Positions 49,760 through 59,387 of a stretch of 64,000 nt of DNA are shown one piece after another (position 1 is the first letter of the stretch; every line of letters begins with the position of its first letter). The DNA is from an uncultured Lachnospiraceae bacterium (GTDB taxonomy: Bacteria > Bacillota > Clostridia > Lachnospirales > Lachnospiraceae). A program made the translations under genes and the position numbers. The stretch covers positions 62,001 through 126,000 of the forward strand of contig CAJUFE010000005.1 of NCBI GenBank assembly GCA_910585635.1, written 5' to 3'. The notes under the pieces were generated by a model. The model was not told where the DNA came from and searched no databases. It saw only the letters and a program-made list of their open reading frames with translations.

Positions 49760-50899
49760 GTGAAAAAAGAAATAACAGTAGTTGAAGTAAATCGTATCGG
49801 GGTTTTTCCTCCAGTGATCAGTCTTATATATAATTTATTGCGTAATGATCATAAAGTGAATTTTATAGGAACAGGGTTGATAGACTTACCAGATGAGATA
49901 GTGCGGAATGAAAAGTTTACCGGTATCGAGATCCGTGATGCAAGCTATAAGAGAAGCTCTTTTATCTTGAAAAGGTATATCGATCGAAAGATCCTTGAAA
50001 ATAAGACAAGGTCTACTGTTATTGAGCAAATGGAACATTCAGATATTTTGTGGACCACATCCTATAATACCGTTAAGATATTGGGCGATCTGGTGATACG
50101 ATACAAAAATGTAATGCAATTTATGGAGTTGGCAGATAAAGGGTATTTATTTAAACATATCATCAAGTTCCCACTGGATGGATTTGCGAGAAAGTCCTGG
50201 AAGGTTGTAGTTGCAGAAAAGAATAGAGCATATATTGAAAAAGCTATATGGGGATTAGACAAGCTCCCCTATGTCTTGCCCAATAAACCATATGCTCTGA
50301 CAACAGGAGAAGTTACAGAGGATATGTATCCTGCATTAAAAGTGATCCAGCAGGAAAAAAGGAAGATCATATTATATCTTGGTGGGATATGGGCAGATAG
50401 AGACTTGAAACCATTTGCGAGAGCGATCCAAAGTATAAGTGATAAGTATTGTTTTTATATTATTGGAAAGGCATATGGGGAAAGATCAGAAGCTCATTTG
50501 AAAGAATTGATCGATAACTATGATGTTACATATTTAGGAGGTTTTACACCTCCAAAACATCTAGAATTTGTTAAATATGCCCACATTGGATCGCTTTCTT
50601 ATAGTCCAGTATCTGGCGACACGATCAGTTCGTTAAACGCTTTATATTGTGCGCCAAATAAGATCTACGAGTACGCAGCATTTGGCGTTCCCATGATCGG
50701 GAATGATGTATTAGGCCTACAGGGACCATTTCATCAATATGGGATCGGCGTATGTTGTGATGATACGGATACTGAAAGTGTGATGAAGGGCTTGGCGTAT
50801 ATTGACGATCATTATGAAGAGATGAGAGAAAATTGCAAAAAATTCTATATCGATACAGATCTAGATAAGATTGTAAACGAGATCTTAGAAGATGGATGA
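49760..50899 (+). CDS. GT-B-type glycosyltransferase (GT4-like)
   Basis: This 379-residue protein has a C-terminal GT4-like half with ILYLGGIWADRDLKP, YLGGFTPPKHL and APNKIYEYAAFGVPMIG (the donor-binding E of the ExxxxxG pattern). The N-terminal half is diverged. AAGGAGGG precedes GTG 49760. A 72-base gap separates it from the polymerase gene. The sugar specificity is unknown. Confidence 0.82.
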   Translation: MKKEITVVEVNRIGVFPPVISLIYNLLRNDHKVNFIGTGLIDLPDEIVRNEKFTGIEIRDASYKRSSFILKRYIDRKILENKTRSTVIEQMEHSDILWTTSYNTVKILGDLVIRYKNVMQFMELADKGYLFKHIIKFPLDGFARKSWKVVVAEKNRAYIEKAIWGLDKLPYVLPNKPYALTTGEVTEDMYPALKVIQQEKRKIILYLGGIWADRDLKPFARAIQSISDKYCFYIIGKAYGERSEAHLKELIDNYDVTYLGGFTPPKHLEFVKYAHIGSLSYSPVSGDTISSLNALYCAPNKIYEYAAFGVPMIGNDVLGLQGPFHQYGIGVCCDDTDTESVMKGLAYIDDHYEEMRENCKKFYIDTDLDKIVNEILEDG

Positions 50900-50916
50900 T
50901 AGGGAGAAATGCTAAA

Positions 50917-51885
50917 ATGAACACGATGGAGAATGCTATAAAATGGATCCATGATCACACAGTAGGAGATGATGAGGGGATCATCGTTACAACTTCAAAA
51001 CCAGTATTATATCCAGAAGTTACAGGATACTATATCCCATCTCTATTACGTGTAGGCGAGACAGAGCTTGCAAAAAAATTTGCGAAGAAAATGTGTGTGA
51101 TCCAAAAGGAAGATGGATCCTGGTATGACCCAGATGATCGATATCCATTTATTTTTGATAGCTGTCAGATATTGAAAGGATTAGTTGCCATCAGAAATAT
51201 AATGCCTGAAGTTGATGAGCATATCATCAAAGGGATAGATTGGGTGTTTTCTAATCTGCGGGAAGATGGTCATCTCGTGCAGTCTATTCGCGATATCTGG
51301 GGGACGGACGATAGTCATTGCAATGATCTGATCCATATCTATTGTATGTCACCTATATTTGAAGCCGCCAAGATCTTTGATAGGCCAGAGTATGCAGACA
51401 AAGCAAACTGCGTATTAGATTACTATATCGAGAACTATCGAGACCGTATTGTCCATTATACCTTGTTCTCACACTTTTATGCATATGTGATCGAAGGTTT
51501 GATCGATTGCGGCAGAGTTGGGATCGCAAAGGAAGCAATGGTCAATTTTGAAAAGTATAGGAGATCCACAGGAGCGATCTGTGCTTATAACGACGTTAAA
51601 TGGACATGCTCAACGGCAACTTTTCAATTTGCGATCATTTGGTACAAGTTAGGGGAGAAAGAAAAGGCTGATAAAGCATATAACTACATGTGCAGTTTAC
51701 AAAATCCTACTGGAGGATGGTATGGGTGTTATACAGGGTCTAAATTGAATGAGCTACGACTGCGTATAATGCATAAAATTGGTATGACAAGAGATCTATA
51801 TGGCAGAAATGCTGAGATCAGTTGGGCTAATAAGTTTTATTTGGATGCAACCTACTATAAAAGTTTAAGGGACAAAGCGAGTTGA
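50917..51885 (+). CDS. Alpha/alpha-barrel-like protein of the polysaccharide locus
   Basis: This encodes about 322 residues. It contains repeated helix pairs with a QKEDGSWYDPDD motif, REDGHLVQS and LQNPTGGWYG, as in (alpha/alpha)6 toroids of the squalene-cyclase/prenyltransferase and glycan-active families. No signal peptide is present. It lies between two glycosyltransferase genes. Possible roles are a sugar-modifying or glycan-processing enzyme. I do not recognise a specific family. GGGAG gives ATG 50917; ATG 50896 overlaps the previous gene. Confidence 0.6.
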   Translation: MNTMENAIKWIHDHTVGDDEGIIVTTSKPVLYPEVTGYYIPSLLRVGETELAKKFAKKMCVIQKEDGSWYDPDDRYPFIFDSCQILKGLVAIRNIMPEVDEHIIKGIDWVFSNLREDGHLVQSIRDIWGTDDSHCNDLIHIYCMSPIFEAAKIFDRPEYADKANCVLDYYIENYRDRIVHYTLFSHFYAYVIEGLIDCGRVGIAKEAMVNFEKYRRSTGAICAYNDVKWTCSTATFQFAIIWYKLGEKEKADKAYNYMCSLQNPTGGWYGCYTGSKLNELRLRIMHKIGMTRDLYGRNAEISWANKFYLDATYYKSLRDKAS

Positions 51886-51890
51886 CCTAG

Positions 51891-52787
51891 ATGAAGAAAA
51901 CGATCTATGCGATTATCCTTAATTATAACAATGCTAGAGATACTATCGAATGTATTGATAGTTTTTTCTCGATCAAAGAATTCAATATGCAGTTGATCAT
52001 TGTTGATAATGCATCTGAAGAAAAGTATGTGGATGAAATAGAAGAGCATATATCAGGGATCGACAATATCGAGCTTATAGTGAATCGTGTGAATTTAGGC
52101 TATGCAGGTGGGAATAATGTCGGGATACGACATGCGGTCGCTCAAGGTGCTGAATATATCGCTATAGTCAATAATGATGTTATAGTAAATAAAGATTCAT
52201 TTACGGAATGTGTAAAGATACTTGATACTGATGAAAGCGTAGCGTTTGTTGGACCGACTATCTTAGAATACGGAAGCGATCTGATCCAATATACAGGCGG
52301 AACGATCAATTTCAATAAACTCACATCACCTCATATAAATAGTAAGATGGAGTATCGCAAACAGGACAGAAGGATATCATGCGATTACGTTGGTGGGGCC
52401 TGCATGATGTTTAAGAAGGGGATCATTGATGAGATCGGATATATCCCAGAAGTTTATTTTTTGTTCTGGGAAGAAACCGAATGGTGTTATAAGGCAAAGC
52501 AGATCGGGAAAAAGTGTATTTGTACATTAAATGGGTCGATCGCTCATAAGGGTTCTTCCTCCGTGAAAAAAATAAAGGGATTGGAAGCTTACTACTTGGA
52601 AAGGAATAGGGTGCTTTTTTCTATCAGGAATGATCATGATAAGTTTAGAAGGAGTAGATCGATCTTTATATTATGTTTAAAAGCTTTTGTTAAAGGTTTT
52701 ATAAGAGATCGAGTGTATTTTGGATATTTGGTTTATTACTTTGATGGTATCAGAAATAAAGATAGATTTAGATCAAGGGATATGTAG
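51891..52787 (+). CDS. Glycosyltransferase family 2, rhamnosyltransferase-like
   Basis: This 298-residue protein has AIILNYNNARDTIECI, IVDNASEE, NLGYAGGNNVGI and NNDVIV, the GT2 pattern of the rhamnosyl/galactofuranosyltransferase type. YFLFWEETEWCYKA in the C-terminal part is the characteristic E-D/E-W motif. It lies six bases after the previous gene. It adds a sugar of unknown identity to the repeat unit in the cytoplasm. Confidence 0.88.
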   Translation: MKKTIYAIILNYNNARDTIECIDSFFSIKEFNMQLIIVDNASEEKYVDEIEEHISGIDNIELIVNRVNLGYAGGNNVGIRHAVAQGAEYIAIVNNDVIVNKDSFTECVKILDTDESVAFVGPTILEYGSDLIQYTGGTINFNKLTSPHINSKMEYRKQDRRISCDYVGGACMMFKKGIIDEIGYIPEVYFLFWEETEWCYKAKQIGKKCICTLNGSIAHKGSSSVKKIKGLEAYYLERNRVLFSIRNDHDKFRRSRSIFILCLKAFVKGFIRDRVYFGYLVYYFDGIRNKDRFRSRDM

Positions 52788-52795
52788 AAAAAAAT

Positions 52796-53407
52796 ATGGA
52801 TATTGTGGAAAAGATCAAGCGACGGAGGTTTATCAGCGCATATAGGAAGGTCAATCATCAGAATGAAACATTTCCTGGGAATATGTTTGATATCAGGGAT
52901 GTGACTATAGGGAAAAAAACGTATGGGACAATAAGGATATTTAATGATGTGAAAAATGCACACTTATATATAGGCAGTTTTTGTTCGATCGGAGATAATG
53001 TCGTTTTTTTACTGGGGATCGATCATCCAACAAATTTTATATCCACATTTCCTTTTAGAGTAAAGATTGAGAAAAAGGATGAAATGGAAGCTATATCTAA
53101 AGGAAATATCGTGGTCGATGATGATGTTTGGATAGGATATGGCGCAACGATCTTATCGGGGGTCCATATCGGCCAAGGGGCTATCGTTGGTGCTAATGCT
53201 TTGGTGACGAAGGATATCCCACCTTATGCGATAGCGGGAGGAACACCGGCAAAGTTAATAAAGTATAGATTTGAGGAGAGGATCATAAATGAACTTTTAA
53301 AAGTAGACTTTGATAGCCTTACGGATGATATGATCATAGACAATATCGACGATCTATATAAAGAAATGACCGATATCTCTCAAATCAGCTGGATGCCTAA
53401 AAAATAA
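52796..53407 (+). CDS. CatB-type O-acetyltransferase
   Basis: This 203-residue hexapeptide-repeat acyltransferase has YIGSFCSIGDNV, GIDHPTNFIS (catalytic His), DDDVWIGYGATILSGV and AIAGGTPAKLIKYRF. These are the xenobiotic acetyltransferase/CatB and WbbJ-like motifs. In polysaccharide loci such enzymes O-acetylate sugars with acetyl-CoA. It lies eight bases after the GT2 gene, and the flippase gene follows. Confidence 0.9.
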   Translation: MDIVEKIKRRRFISAYRKVNHQNETFPGNMFDIRDVTIGKKTYGTIRIFNDVKNAHLYIGSFCSIGDNVVFLLGIDHPTNFISTFPFRVKIEKKDEMEAISKGNIVVDDDVWIGYGATILSGVHIGQGAIVGANALVTKDIPPYAIAGGTPAKLIKYRFEERIINELLKVDFDSLTDDMIIDNIDDLYKEMTDISQISWMPKK

Positions 53408-53431
53408 CAGAAAGAAGTGATCTGTATTGAT

Positions 53432-54853
53432 ATGAACGGTAAGGAAATTGATAGAGATGATATAAAAAAGGCGAGTACATATTATCTGATAGGAACCTTT
53501 TTTAATAAGGGAATGAGTTTCCTGACAGTACCTATTTTTACGCGTTTGTTATCTACATATGATTATGGGATAGTTAACACGTATACGTCATGGAGCGGGA
53601 TCATCAGCGTTGTTTTTGGATTTGCGATTTATATGGGGATACGCGCGGCATTTATAGATCACGAGGATGTGATAGATGACTTCATGTCGGTTTGTAATAC
53701 ATTTACGATCATCTCGAGTCTAGTCATCTCTATCACGATATTAATCTTAATACATATTTTTGCAATAGATATCAGTATATATTTGATCATATTATGCCTG
53801 CTCGAGGGACTGGCGGATGCAGTTTTACAAAATTATATCATGTATCTGATGATGCGATACAAATATAAGGCGAGGACCTATTTGATGGTCCTTCCGAACT
53901 TGAGTGCAATGATGATCTCTGTGATCTTGATATTGATCTTTTTTCATGATAACAGATTTTGGGCAAGGATCATCCCAGGCTCCATCGTGAAATCGCTGTT
54001 TGCGATCGTTGCGTTGATCATATGCTATTCAAAAAGCCATAGATTATATGATAAACAGTACCTAAAATATGCTTTGAACATATCTGTCCCATTGGTTTTT
54101 CATGGCGTTGCCTTAGGTGTCTTGTCGCAGTCCGATCGGACGATGATAACTTGGCTTGCCGATGCATCTCAAACAGGTATTTATAGTTTGATCTATAATT
54201 TCAGTATGATTGCAACGGTGGTCACAAATGCTTTGGAAGGAGTTTGGATCCCATGGTTTATCACGAGATTAAAGATAGGTAAGTATGGCGATATAGGTCA
54301 TGCCATGTCTCGGTATTCTTTTTTGATATGTACTCTTATATGTTGCATTATGCTTGTAGGGCCGGAAGTTGTTAAGGTAATGGCTTCAGAGAAATACTGG
54401 AGTGGTATCAAGGTTATCCCACCATTGGTCGTTTCAAATTATATCATCTTTTTGTATACCCTATTTGTGAATGTGGAGCATTATCATAAAAAAACGATAT
54501 TTATATCTGTGAATACGATCATAGCAGCGATCATCAATATATCATTGAATTATTTTTTTATCCCTCGTTATGGCTATGTGGCCGCAGCATACACAACTCT
54601 GATCTCGTATTGTGTTTCATTATTGCTACATATATCATATTCAAAAAAACTAGAACCTAAGGTCGGTAGGATTCGAGACCATGCGTTGCCGATACTTTTG
54701 ACCATTTTGTCAGTAATGCTGTTTTATATGTGTTTGGAGGAATGGTATATAAGGTGGATGGCCGGTGCTGGTATTTTCCTACTTTTGATATTTAGCGAAC
54801 GAGATCTTGTTTTTCAAATAGTAAAAAAGAAAAAGCCAGATGAAAGAAGATAG
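53432..54853 (+). CDS. Polysaccharide flippase (Wzx/MOP family)
   Basis: This encodes about 473 residues with about 12-14 membrane segments. The N-terminus, KASTYYLIGTFFNKGMSFLT, and the region with LSQSDRTMITWLADASQTG in the middle are characteristic of Wzx/RfbX O-unit flippases. It moves lipid-linked repeat units to the outer leaflet, working with the EpsG-type polymerase encoded at 48563. The start is uncertain: ATG 53432 has its AAAGAAG site rather far away; GTG 53417 is an alternative. Confidence 0.9.
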   Translation: MNGKEIDRDDIKKASTYYLIGTFFNKGMSFLTVPIFTRLLSTYDYGIVNTYTSWSGIISVVFGFAIYMGIRAAFIDHEDVIDDFMSVCNTFTIISSLVISITILILIHIFAIDISIYLIILCLLEGLADAVLQNYIMYLMMRYKYKARTYLMVLPNLSAMMISVILILIFFHDNRFWARIIPGSIVKSLFAIVALIICYSKSHRLYDKQYLKYALNISVPLVFHGVALGVLSQSDRTMITWLADASQTGIYSLIYNFSMIATVVTNALEGVWIPWFITRLKIGKYGDIGHAMSRYSFLICTLICCIMLVGPEVVKVMASEKYWSGIKVIPPLVVSNYIIFLYTLFVNVEHYHKKTIFISVNTIIAAIINISLNYFFIPRYGYVAAAYTTLISYCVSLLLHISYSKKLEPKVGRIRDHALPILLTILSVMLFYMCLEEWYIRWMAGAGIFLLLIFSERDLVFQIVKKKKPDERR

Positions 54854-54855
54854 TG

Positions 54856-56184
54856 ATGAGAAAAGATAGATCTACGTCTATTGAGATATCTGAAAATGAT
54901 AAAAGGCATGAGTCATACTTAAATATATTAGATGGGATCCATTCCAGTATATTGCCAGGATATGATATAAAGAAGATCCTTTATAATGAGGCATGGTTTT
55001 GTCTGGAGATGGATAGGCGGAAAGTATGGGATGCTATATTGCATTATATAGTGTTTCCGCCTTACCGTTTAGATATTGATATTGCAAATTCTGATGTGGT
55101 CACATTTTATGTAAAAAATTATAGAAATGATCATGATGGGTATTGGAAAAAGATACTGAAGGACCTTGGAAAACATGATGAGATAACGGTCTTGAGTGAA
55201 AAAAATAGAAAAGAAAAACTAAAGGATCTTTCTGTGGTTGGTGTATTAAAAAGACTTTCATGGTTTATAAGGTTTTTAATCGAATTAAGCCCGATCAGTT
55301 GTAAGAAAGATAAATATCATCTAGCTATACAGTTGATGCTAAATAAAGAAATCTTACAGCAAATAGAAAAAATGGATCTACATCCTAAAATTGCGATGTG
55401 CTTCTTTGATAGTGCGCCATATGCAAACTTGATCATGCAATATTTTAAAAAGATCGGTGCTGTTACGATCACTAATCAGCATGGCCAACCTGTATTTAGA
55501 TCATTACAGTTTGACAGGATGAATCAGAGCCAGATCTTGAATTTTTCCTGTGACTATTATTTGGCCAAAGGCAGATTTACAGTAAAACAGTTTGAAAAAG
55601 CTGGCTATGAAGGAAATAGGATAATCCCTATAGGGGTTGTAGGTGATAATGGATTTGGAGAGAATGTTGGTCATAAAGATGATATTATCGGTATATATCT
55701 TGATACTCCAAGTTTTCCAGGTGCAAAGGTCAACAATTTAAAAATGATCGAAATGGTCTCTCGATATGCAAAAGAAGCTAATTACAAGTATTTTATTAAA
55801 ACTCATCCAACAGATCGATCAAGTAGATATAAGCATTTTTTTAAGGACCCTAAGTGTTTTGGGGTATATGGAAGTGATAAAACATTGTCGGAGACATTTT
55901 CTTTTACAAGGATTGCCATAGTCCATGCGTCGTCCACATATATCGATGCGTATTTTCATGAAGTGAAATGTTTTAAATATGTTACAAATATATGTTTTCC
56001 AATTGCTAGGGAGGATGATGAATTTGAAAATATAGAGGAATTAGTAAAAAAAATAAATGAGTGGAATGAACGTGAGGAAATTGATAAAAGAAATTATGTC
56101 AAAAAAGTGAAAAAGGAATATGATTATGGATGGAGGGAGGGCACAGTTAATACGATATTAGAAAAGTTGGGAGGAGATTTATAG
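54856..56184 (+). CDS. Capsule/surface-carbohydrate transferase-like protein (GT-B, CDP-glycerol or sialyl type)
   Basis: This 442-residue soluble protein has a C-terminal GT-B-like part: TNQHGQPVFRS, DIIGIYLDTPSFPG, FIKTHPTD, then AIVHASSTYIDAYF. The HP-T and SS-T patterns recall CDP-glycerol glycerophosphotransferases and bacterial polysialyltransferases. It sits just before a CMP-sugar synthetase gene, so use of a CMP-activated nonulosonate as donor is plausible. The family call is tentative. ATG 54856 overlaps the TAG of the flippase gene region. Confidence 0.6.
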   Translation: MRKDRSTSIEISENDKRHESYLNILDGIHSSILPGYDIKKILYNEAWFCLEMDRRKVWDAILHYIVFPPYRLDIDIANSDVVTFYVKNYRNDHDGYWKKILKDLGKHDEITVLSEKNRKEKLKDLSVVGVLKRLSWFIRFLIELSPISCKKDKYHLAIQLMLNKEILQQIEKMDLHPKIAMCFFDSAPYANLIMQYFKKIGAVTITNQHGQPVFRSLQFDRMNQSQILNFSCDYYLAKGRFTVKQFEKAGYEGNRIIPIGVVGDNGFGENVGHKDDIIGIYLDTPSFPGAKVNNLKMIEMVSRYAKEANYKYFIKTHPTDRSSRYKHFFKDPKCFGVYGSDKTLSETFSFTRIAIVHASSTYIDAYFHEVKCFKYVTNICFPIAREDDEFENIEELVKKINEWNEREEIDKRNYVKKVKKEYDYGWREGTVNTILEKLGGDL

Positions 56185-56271
56185 AGAAAGATAATATGTT
56201 TAAATGAAAAGAATGCAGATATAAAACATTTTAAGACACAAAATATAAAGTGATAGAAAGGTAATGAGATC

Positions 56272-56964
56272 ATGAGCATAACTGCAATAATTCCAGTGCG
56301 TGAAGGAAGTCGTCGTTTAAAAAATAAAAATATCGCTCCATTCGCAGGTACAAATCTTTTGATCAATAAGATTGATCAATTAAAGAAGGTCAAAGAAATT
56401 TCAAATATCGTAGTTTCCTCAGATTCTGATCTGATGTTGGAGATGGCTAGGTCGCAAGGAGTGACAACTCATAAGCGCGCAATAGAGTTTTGTGATGAAA
56501 AAACGAAAACCTTTGGCGAAGTTGTGGCTCATATATGTGAAAATGTGTCAGGTGATGATATTTTGTGGGCTACTTGCACTGCTCCGTTAGTATTTCCTAA
56601 ACATTATAGCGAAGCGATTCAATTATATTATAATGCTATCGAAGAAGGTTTTGACTCACTTGTATCGATGGAAGCCTTTAAACGATATTTATGGGATGAT
56701 AATGGCCCTGTTAACTATGAATTAGGGAAAAAGCATGTTCCATCCCAACAGCTTCCCGTATTATATTTTGTGACAGATGGAATTTTATTAGCACCACGTA
56801 AGAGGATGATCGAGTGGAATTATTTTCATGGGCCGAACCCATACAAATATATATTGGATAAGCGAACAAGTTTGGATATTGATGATGGATTAGATTTAGT
56901 TTGTGCAAGGGCATGGCTGGATATGGATGAAAGCGTATCACAAATTGTTCCTTACTGTATTTGA
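56272..56964 (+). CDS. Acylneuraminate cytidylyltransferase-like (CMP-sugar synthetase)
   Basis: This 230-residue protein has AIIPVREGSRRLKNKNI near the N-terminus, VVSSDSD, then ATCTAPLVFP and the DIDDGLDL motif near the C-terminus. This is the NeuA/KdsB-like family that makes CMP-nonulosonates from CTP. No neuB, neuC or legionaminic/pseudaminic acid genes are present in the window, although a UDP-GlcNAc 2-epimerase gene lies at 61218. The sugar is therefore undetermined. Confidence 0.88.
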   Translation: MSITAIIPVREGSRRLKNKNIAPFAGTNLLINKIDQLKKVKEISNIVVSSDSDLMLEMARSQGVTTHKRAIEFCDEKTKTFGEVVAHICENVSGDDILWATCTAPLVFPKHYSEAIQLYYNAIEEGFDSLVSMEAFKRYLWDDNGPVNYELGKKHVPSQQLPVLYFVTDGILLAPRKRMIEWNYFHGPNPYKYILDKRTSLDIDDGLDLVCARAWLDMDESVSQIVPYCI

Positions 56965-57127
56965 ACTATAGATATGTATGGATCAGCAAAGAAAATAGGG
57001 ATAGTTTACTTCTTTCTAAATGAGATCAAACCCTGAGAGAGTCTAAAGTAAGGATTCACAGATCTTAAATAGGGATCCTGATACTTCAACTATGCTGGGG
57101 AGGATTGAATGAGCGGAAGTGCGTAAG

Positions 57128-57425
57128 ATAGTATAGAAAAGCCTCCTATCATATAATGAGGATGATGCTGCAAGACAGACTCAAAGATAGGAGGCGTCCA
57201 TATGGACAAGAAGGGTTTATCACACACTGCGTGGAAATACCAGTACCATATAGTCTTTATCCTGAAATATTAGGAAAAAAGATCGTATGGACGGGTATGG
57301 GTCGACGTAAAAGGCCGCTTTCGAGAGGTAGCAGGCGATAGTATTTGTGACACACGTCCTTCGGGTGTATAGGTGTTGGACCTTATAGGGCCTTCTCCAA
57401 ACCTCAGTTGAACTGGTGACTAAAT
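57128..57425 (+). mobile_element. Remnant of an IS200/IS605-type insertion sequence
   Basis: A left-end hairpin (GCCTCCTATC...GATAGGAGGC, about 57140-57195) precedes the broken transposase gene. A short hairpin-like stretch (ACACGTCCTTCGGGTGT, about 57352-57370) marks the likely right end. No terminal inverted repeats or target duplications are seen, as expected for this family. The remnant sits between the CMP-sugar synthetase gene and the DUF6020-like gene and is the only clear mobile element in the polysaccharide block. Confidence 0.7.
57202..57354 (+). pseudogene. tnpA: IS200-type transposase TnpA, truncated and with an internal stop
   Basis: From ATG 57202 the frame reads MDKKGLSHTAWKYQYHIVFI, the N-terminus of IS200 TnpA (HUH Y1 transposase), then stops at TAG after KY. 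The same frame continues with KRSYGRVWVD...KGRF, matching the next ~25 residues of the family, and then is lost. The HUH motif and the catalytic Tyr region are absent. It is a dead fragment. Confidence 0.85.
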
Positions 57426-57464
57426 TTGAAACGGTAGATATAAATACATATAGAGGATTTAAAA

Positions 57465-59387
57465 GTGGCAGAGTATATAGGAAAAATAAATGTACCTAAA
57501 TTAGGAACTTATATTAATTCTATATTGATATTTTCTTTTATCGTTTTGCTCTATCGAGATGTTAAATGTATACCATTTATCGTCTTGCTTGTTGGATCGA
57601 TCATTTTGAAAGTAAGATCCAAAGATAATAATAGCATTTCAGCATATGAATATTTATTTTTTTATCTTTGGCTTATTTTTAATGAAAGATTTATCTTATT
57701 TGAGAGTGATGGAAGCAAGTATTTGTTTGCAATCCTTACAATATTTATCCTATATCATGTTGTAAGGAGGCTGGGTACATGCCCTGGTGTCAGCCTTTTG
57801 AAGATATCTTTTACAGATAACATGATCGATCTTGCTATAGTAACTCTGATCTTTGGACCAAGACTTTTTGATGTGGCAAAACGATCTGGAGTATTGTTAA
57901 GCTTTATTTTGTTTGTATTACTAGCAATCTGGACGGAAATGTTTTGTAGGACTATCATAGATATCATGCAGGTAAGGGCGATAAAAAGATGTACATATGC
58001 CAGAAAAAAAGTCTTGATCGATAATTTCTTATTGATCCTGATAATAGGCTTGTATATGTCTATTATTTATTATCCGGGGGTGATCACTAGTGACTGTGCT
58101 GGAATATATAGATCTGCATCCGATCTGCAAGATATAAGCTGCAGAACAGATATACACTCCTTTGCTTTTACCGTTGTGATCGCCTTAATGATAAAGCTGT
58201 TTCATGATTATTATGCGATAACCCTTTTTATGGTAATAGCTTTTGGCATCAGTTGGTCCTTTTATATGTATGTGTTAAGTAAATGTGGAATGCCATATAA
58301 GACCACACTTGGCCTTACCTTATTTTGGCTATCATTTCCAAGCAATTTATATTATTTGATCTGTTCATGGAAAGATATATTGTTTACATCATCATTATTA
58401 TTAACATCAGCGTTAATATTATTTTTCTTACAATGTGAAGGTCAAAAAAACAAATGGTCGATTGGGTTATTGACAATTTCTTCGTTTTGTACGGCAGCGT
58501 TTCGATCCAATGGTCAGATCATTATTATCGTGATGATGGTCATTATGATCATTTTATCGATAAGGAGTCCTGATATTAGATACAGACGGATGTCAATGCC
58601 TTTTGCGTTAGCTGTATCCATGGTCGTGATATTTAAAGGTCCGATCTTTTCGATCCTACATGTGCAAAGATCACCCCAAAGTCTAGCAACGCTTCCTTTT
58701 GTTGATGGGATTTGGGAAAATATATATCAGGATAACGAAGTCGATGAAGAAGTCAAACGATTTATTGAAGATGAGATAATGCCGATTGAAGACTTTAGGG
58801 ACGCATATGATAGCAGATATACAAACTATTATGCTTTTCCAAAAGGTTATCAGGCTATTTCGCTTGATAATGCCAGACATGCATATATGTTATGTTTAAA
58901 AGATCATCCGATGACGACTCTGTTGGCCAGAGTAAAGAGAACATATAATATATGGTTTGTTGATCCCGATAAAAGATTTCCAAGTGAGTGGATCTTTATC
59001 GATCATATTGCTGAAACAGATATCCTTGAGGGGGAAGATTGGCAATTTCCTGTCCGATTTAAAAGATCAAGAGATCTATTTGGGAAATTATTTACCGGAT
59101 CATATATTATAGGGTATATCCAACAGGTCATGGCACGAAGTGGATCTTGTTTGGTGATATGTTTTATTTTATGGCGACATTTAAAAATTATAAATAGAAA
59201 AGAGATAGTTTTAGTGGTGTTGCCGGGAATGATCAATTTGTTTGGCTTGGCGGTTGGATGTTGCTTTAATGATTATAGGTATACCTATCCGATGTTTGCT
59301 TTGACGATCCCGTTTTTGGCTGTATGTATTTATTTAGATGGTAAATATAAAAATAATAAGGGGGGGGGAGATCATATTGAAAAATGA
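57465..59387 (+). CDS. Large polytopic membrane protein, DUF6020/GT-C-like
   Basis: This 640-residue protein has about 12 membrane segments and a soluble loop at about 405-520. YYPGVITSDCAGIYRSAS after an early segment matches the DUF6020 family known from Gram-positive surface-polysaccharide loci. It is probably a GT-C-type transferase using lipid-phosphate sugars. GTG 57465 follows AGAGGA. A run of nine G (59360-59368) near its 3' end encodes GGG and also forms the ribosome site of the next gene. Confidence 0.72.
   Translation: MAEYIGKINVPKLGTYINSILIFSFIVLLYRDVKCIPFIVLLVGSIILKVRSKDNNSISAYEYLFFYLWLIFNERFILFESDGSKYLFAILTIFILYHVVRRLGTCPGVSLLKISFTDNMIDLAIVTLIFGPRLFDVAKRSGVLLSFILFVLLAIWTEMFCRTIIDIMQVRAIKRCTYARKKVLIDNFLLILIIGLYMSIIYYPGVITSDCAGIYRSASDLQDISCRTDIHSFAFTVVIALMIKLFHDYYAITLFMVIAFGISWSFYMYVLSKCGMPYKTTLGLTLFWLSFPSNLYYLICSWKDILFTSSLLLTSALILFFLQCEGQKNKWSIGLLTISSFCTAAFRSNGQIIIIVMMVIMIILSIRSPDIRYRRMSMPFALAVSMVVIFKGPIFSILHVQRSPQSLATLPFVDGIWENIYQDNEVDEEVKRFIEDEIMPIEDFRDAYDSRYTNYYAFPKGYQAISLDNARHAYMLCLKDHPMTTLLARVKRTYNIWFVDPDKRFPSEWIFIDHIAETDILEGEDWQFPVRFKRSRDLFGKLFTGSYIIGYIQQVMARSGSCLVICFILWRHLKIINRKEIVLVVLPGMINLFGLAVGCCFNDYRYTYPMFALTIPFLAVCIYLDGKYKNNKGGGDHIEK
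59360..59368 (+). repeat. Poly-G tract (9 G) at the overlap of two membrane-protein genes
   Basis: Nine consecutive G lie within the last codons of the DUF6020-like gene and form the ribosome site for the next gene (TTG start at 59377). Slippage by one base would change the C-terminus of the first protein and the spacing of the second gene's ribosome site. It is a candidate phase-variation tract. Confidence 0.8.

Noticed and set aside
57156..57341. 61-residue frame across the IS200 remnant
   Set aside because: It is in a different frame from the recognisable TnpA remnant and encodes no known sequence.
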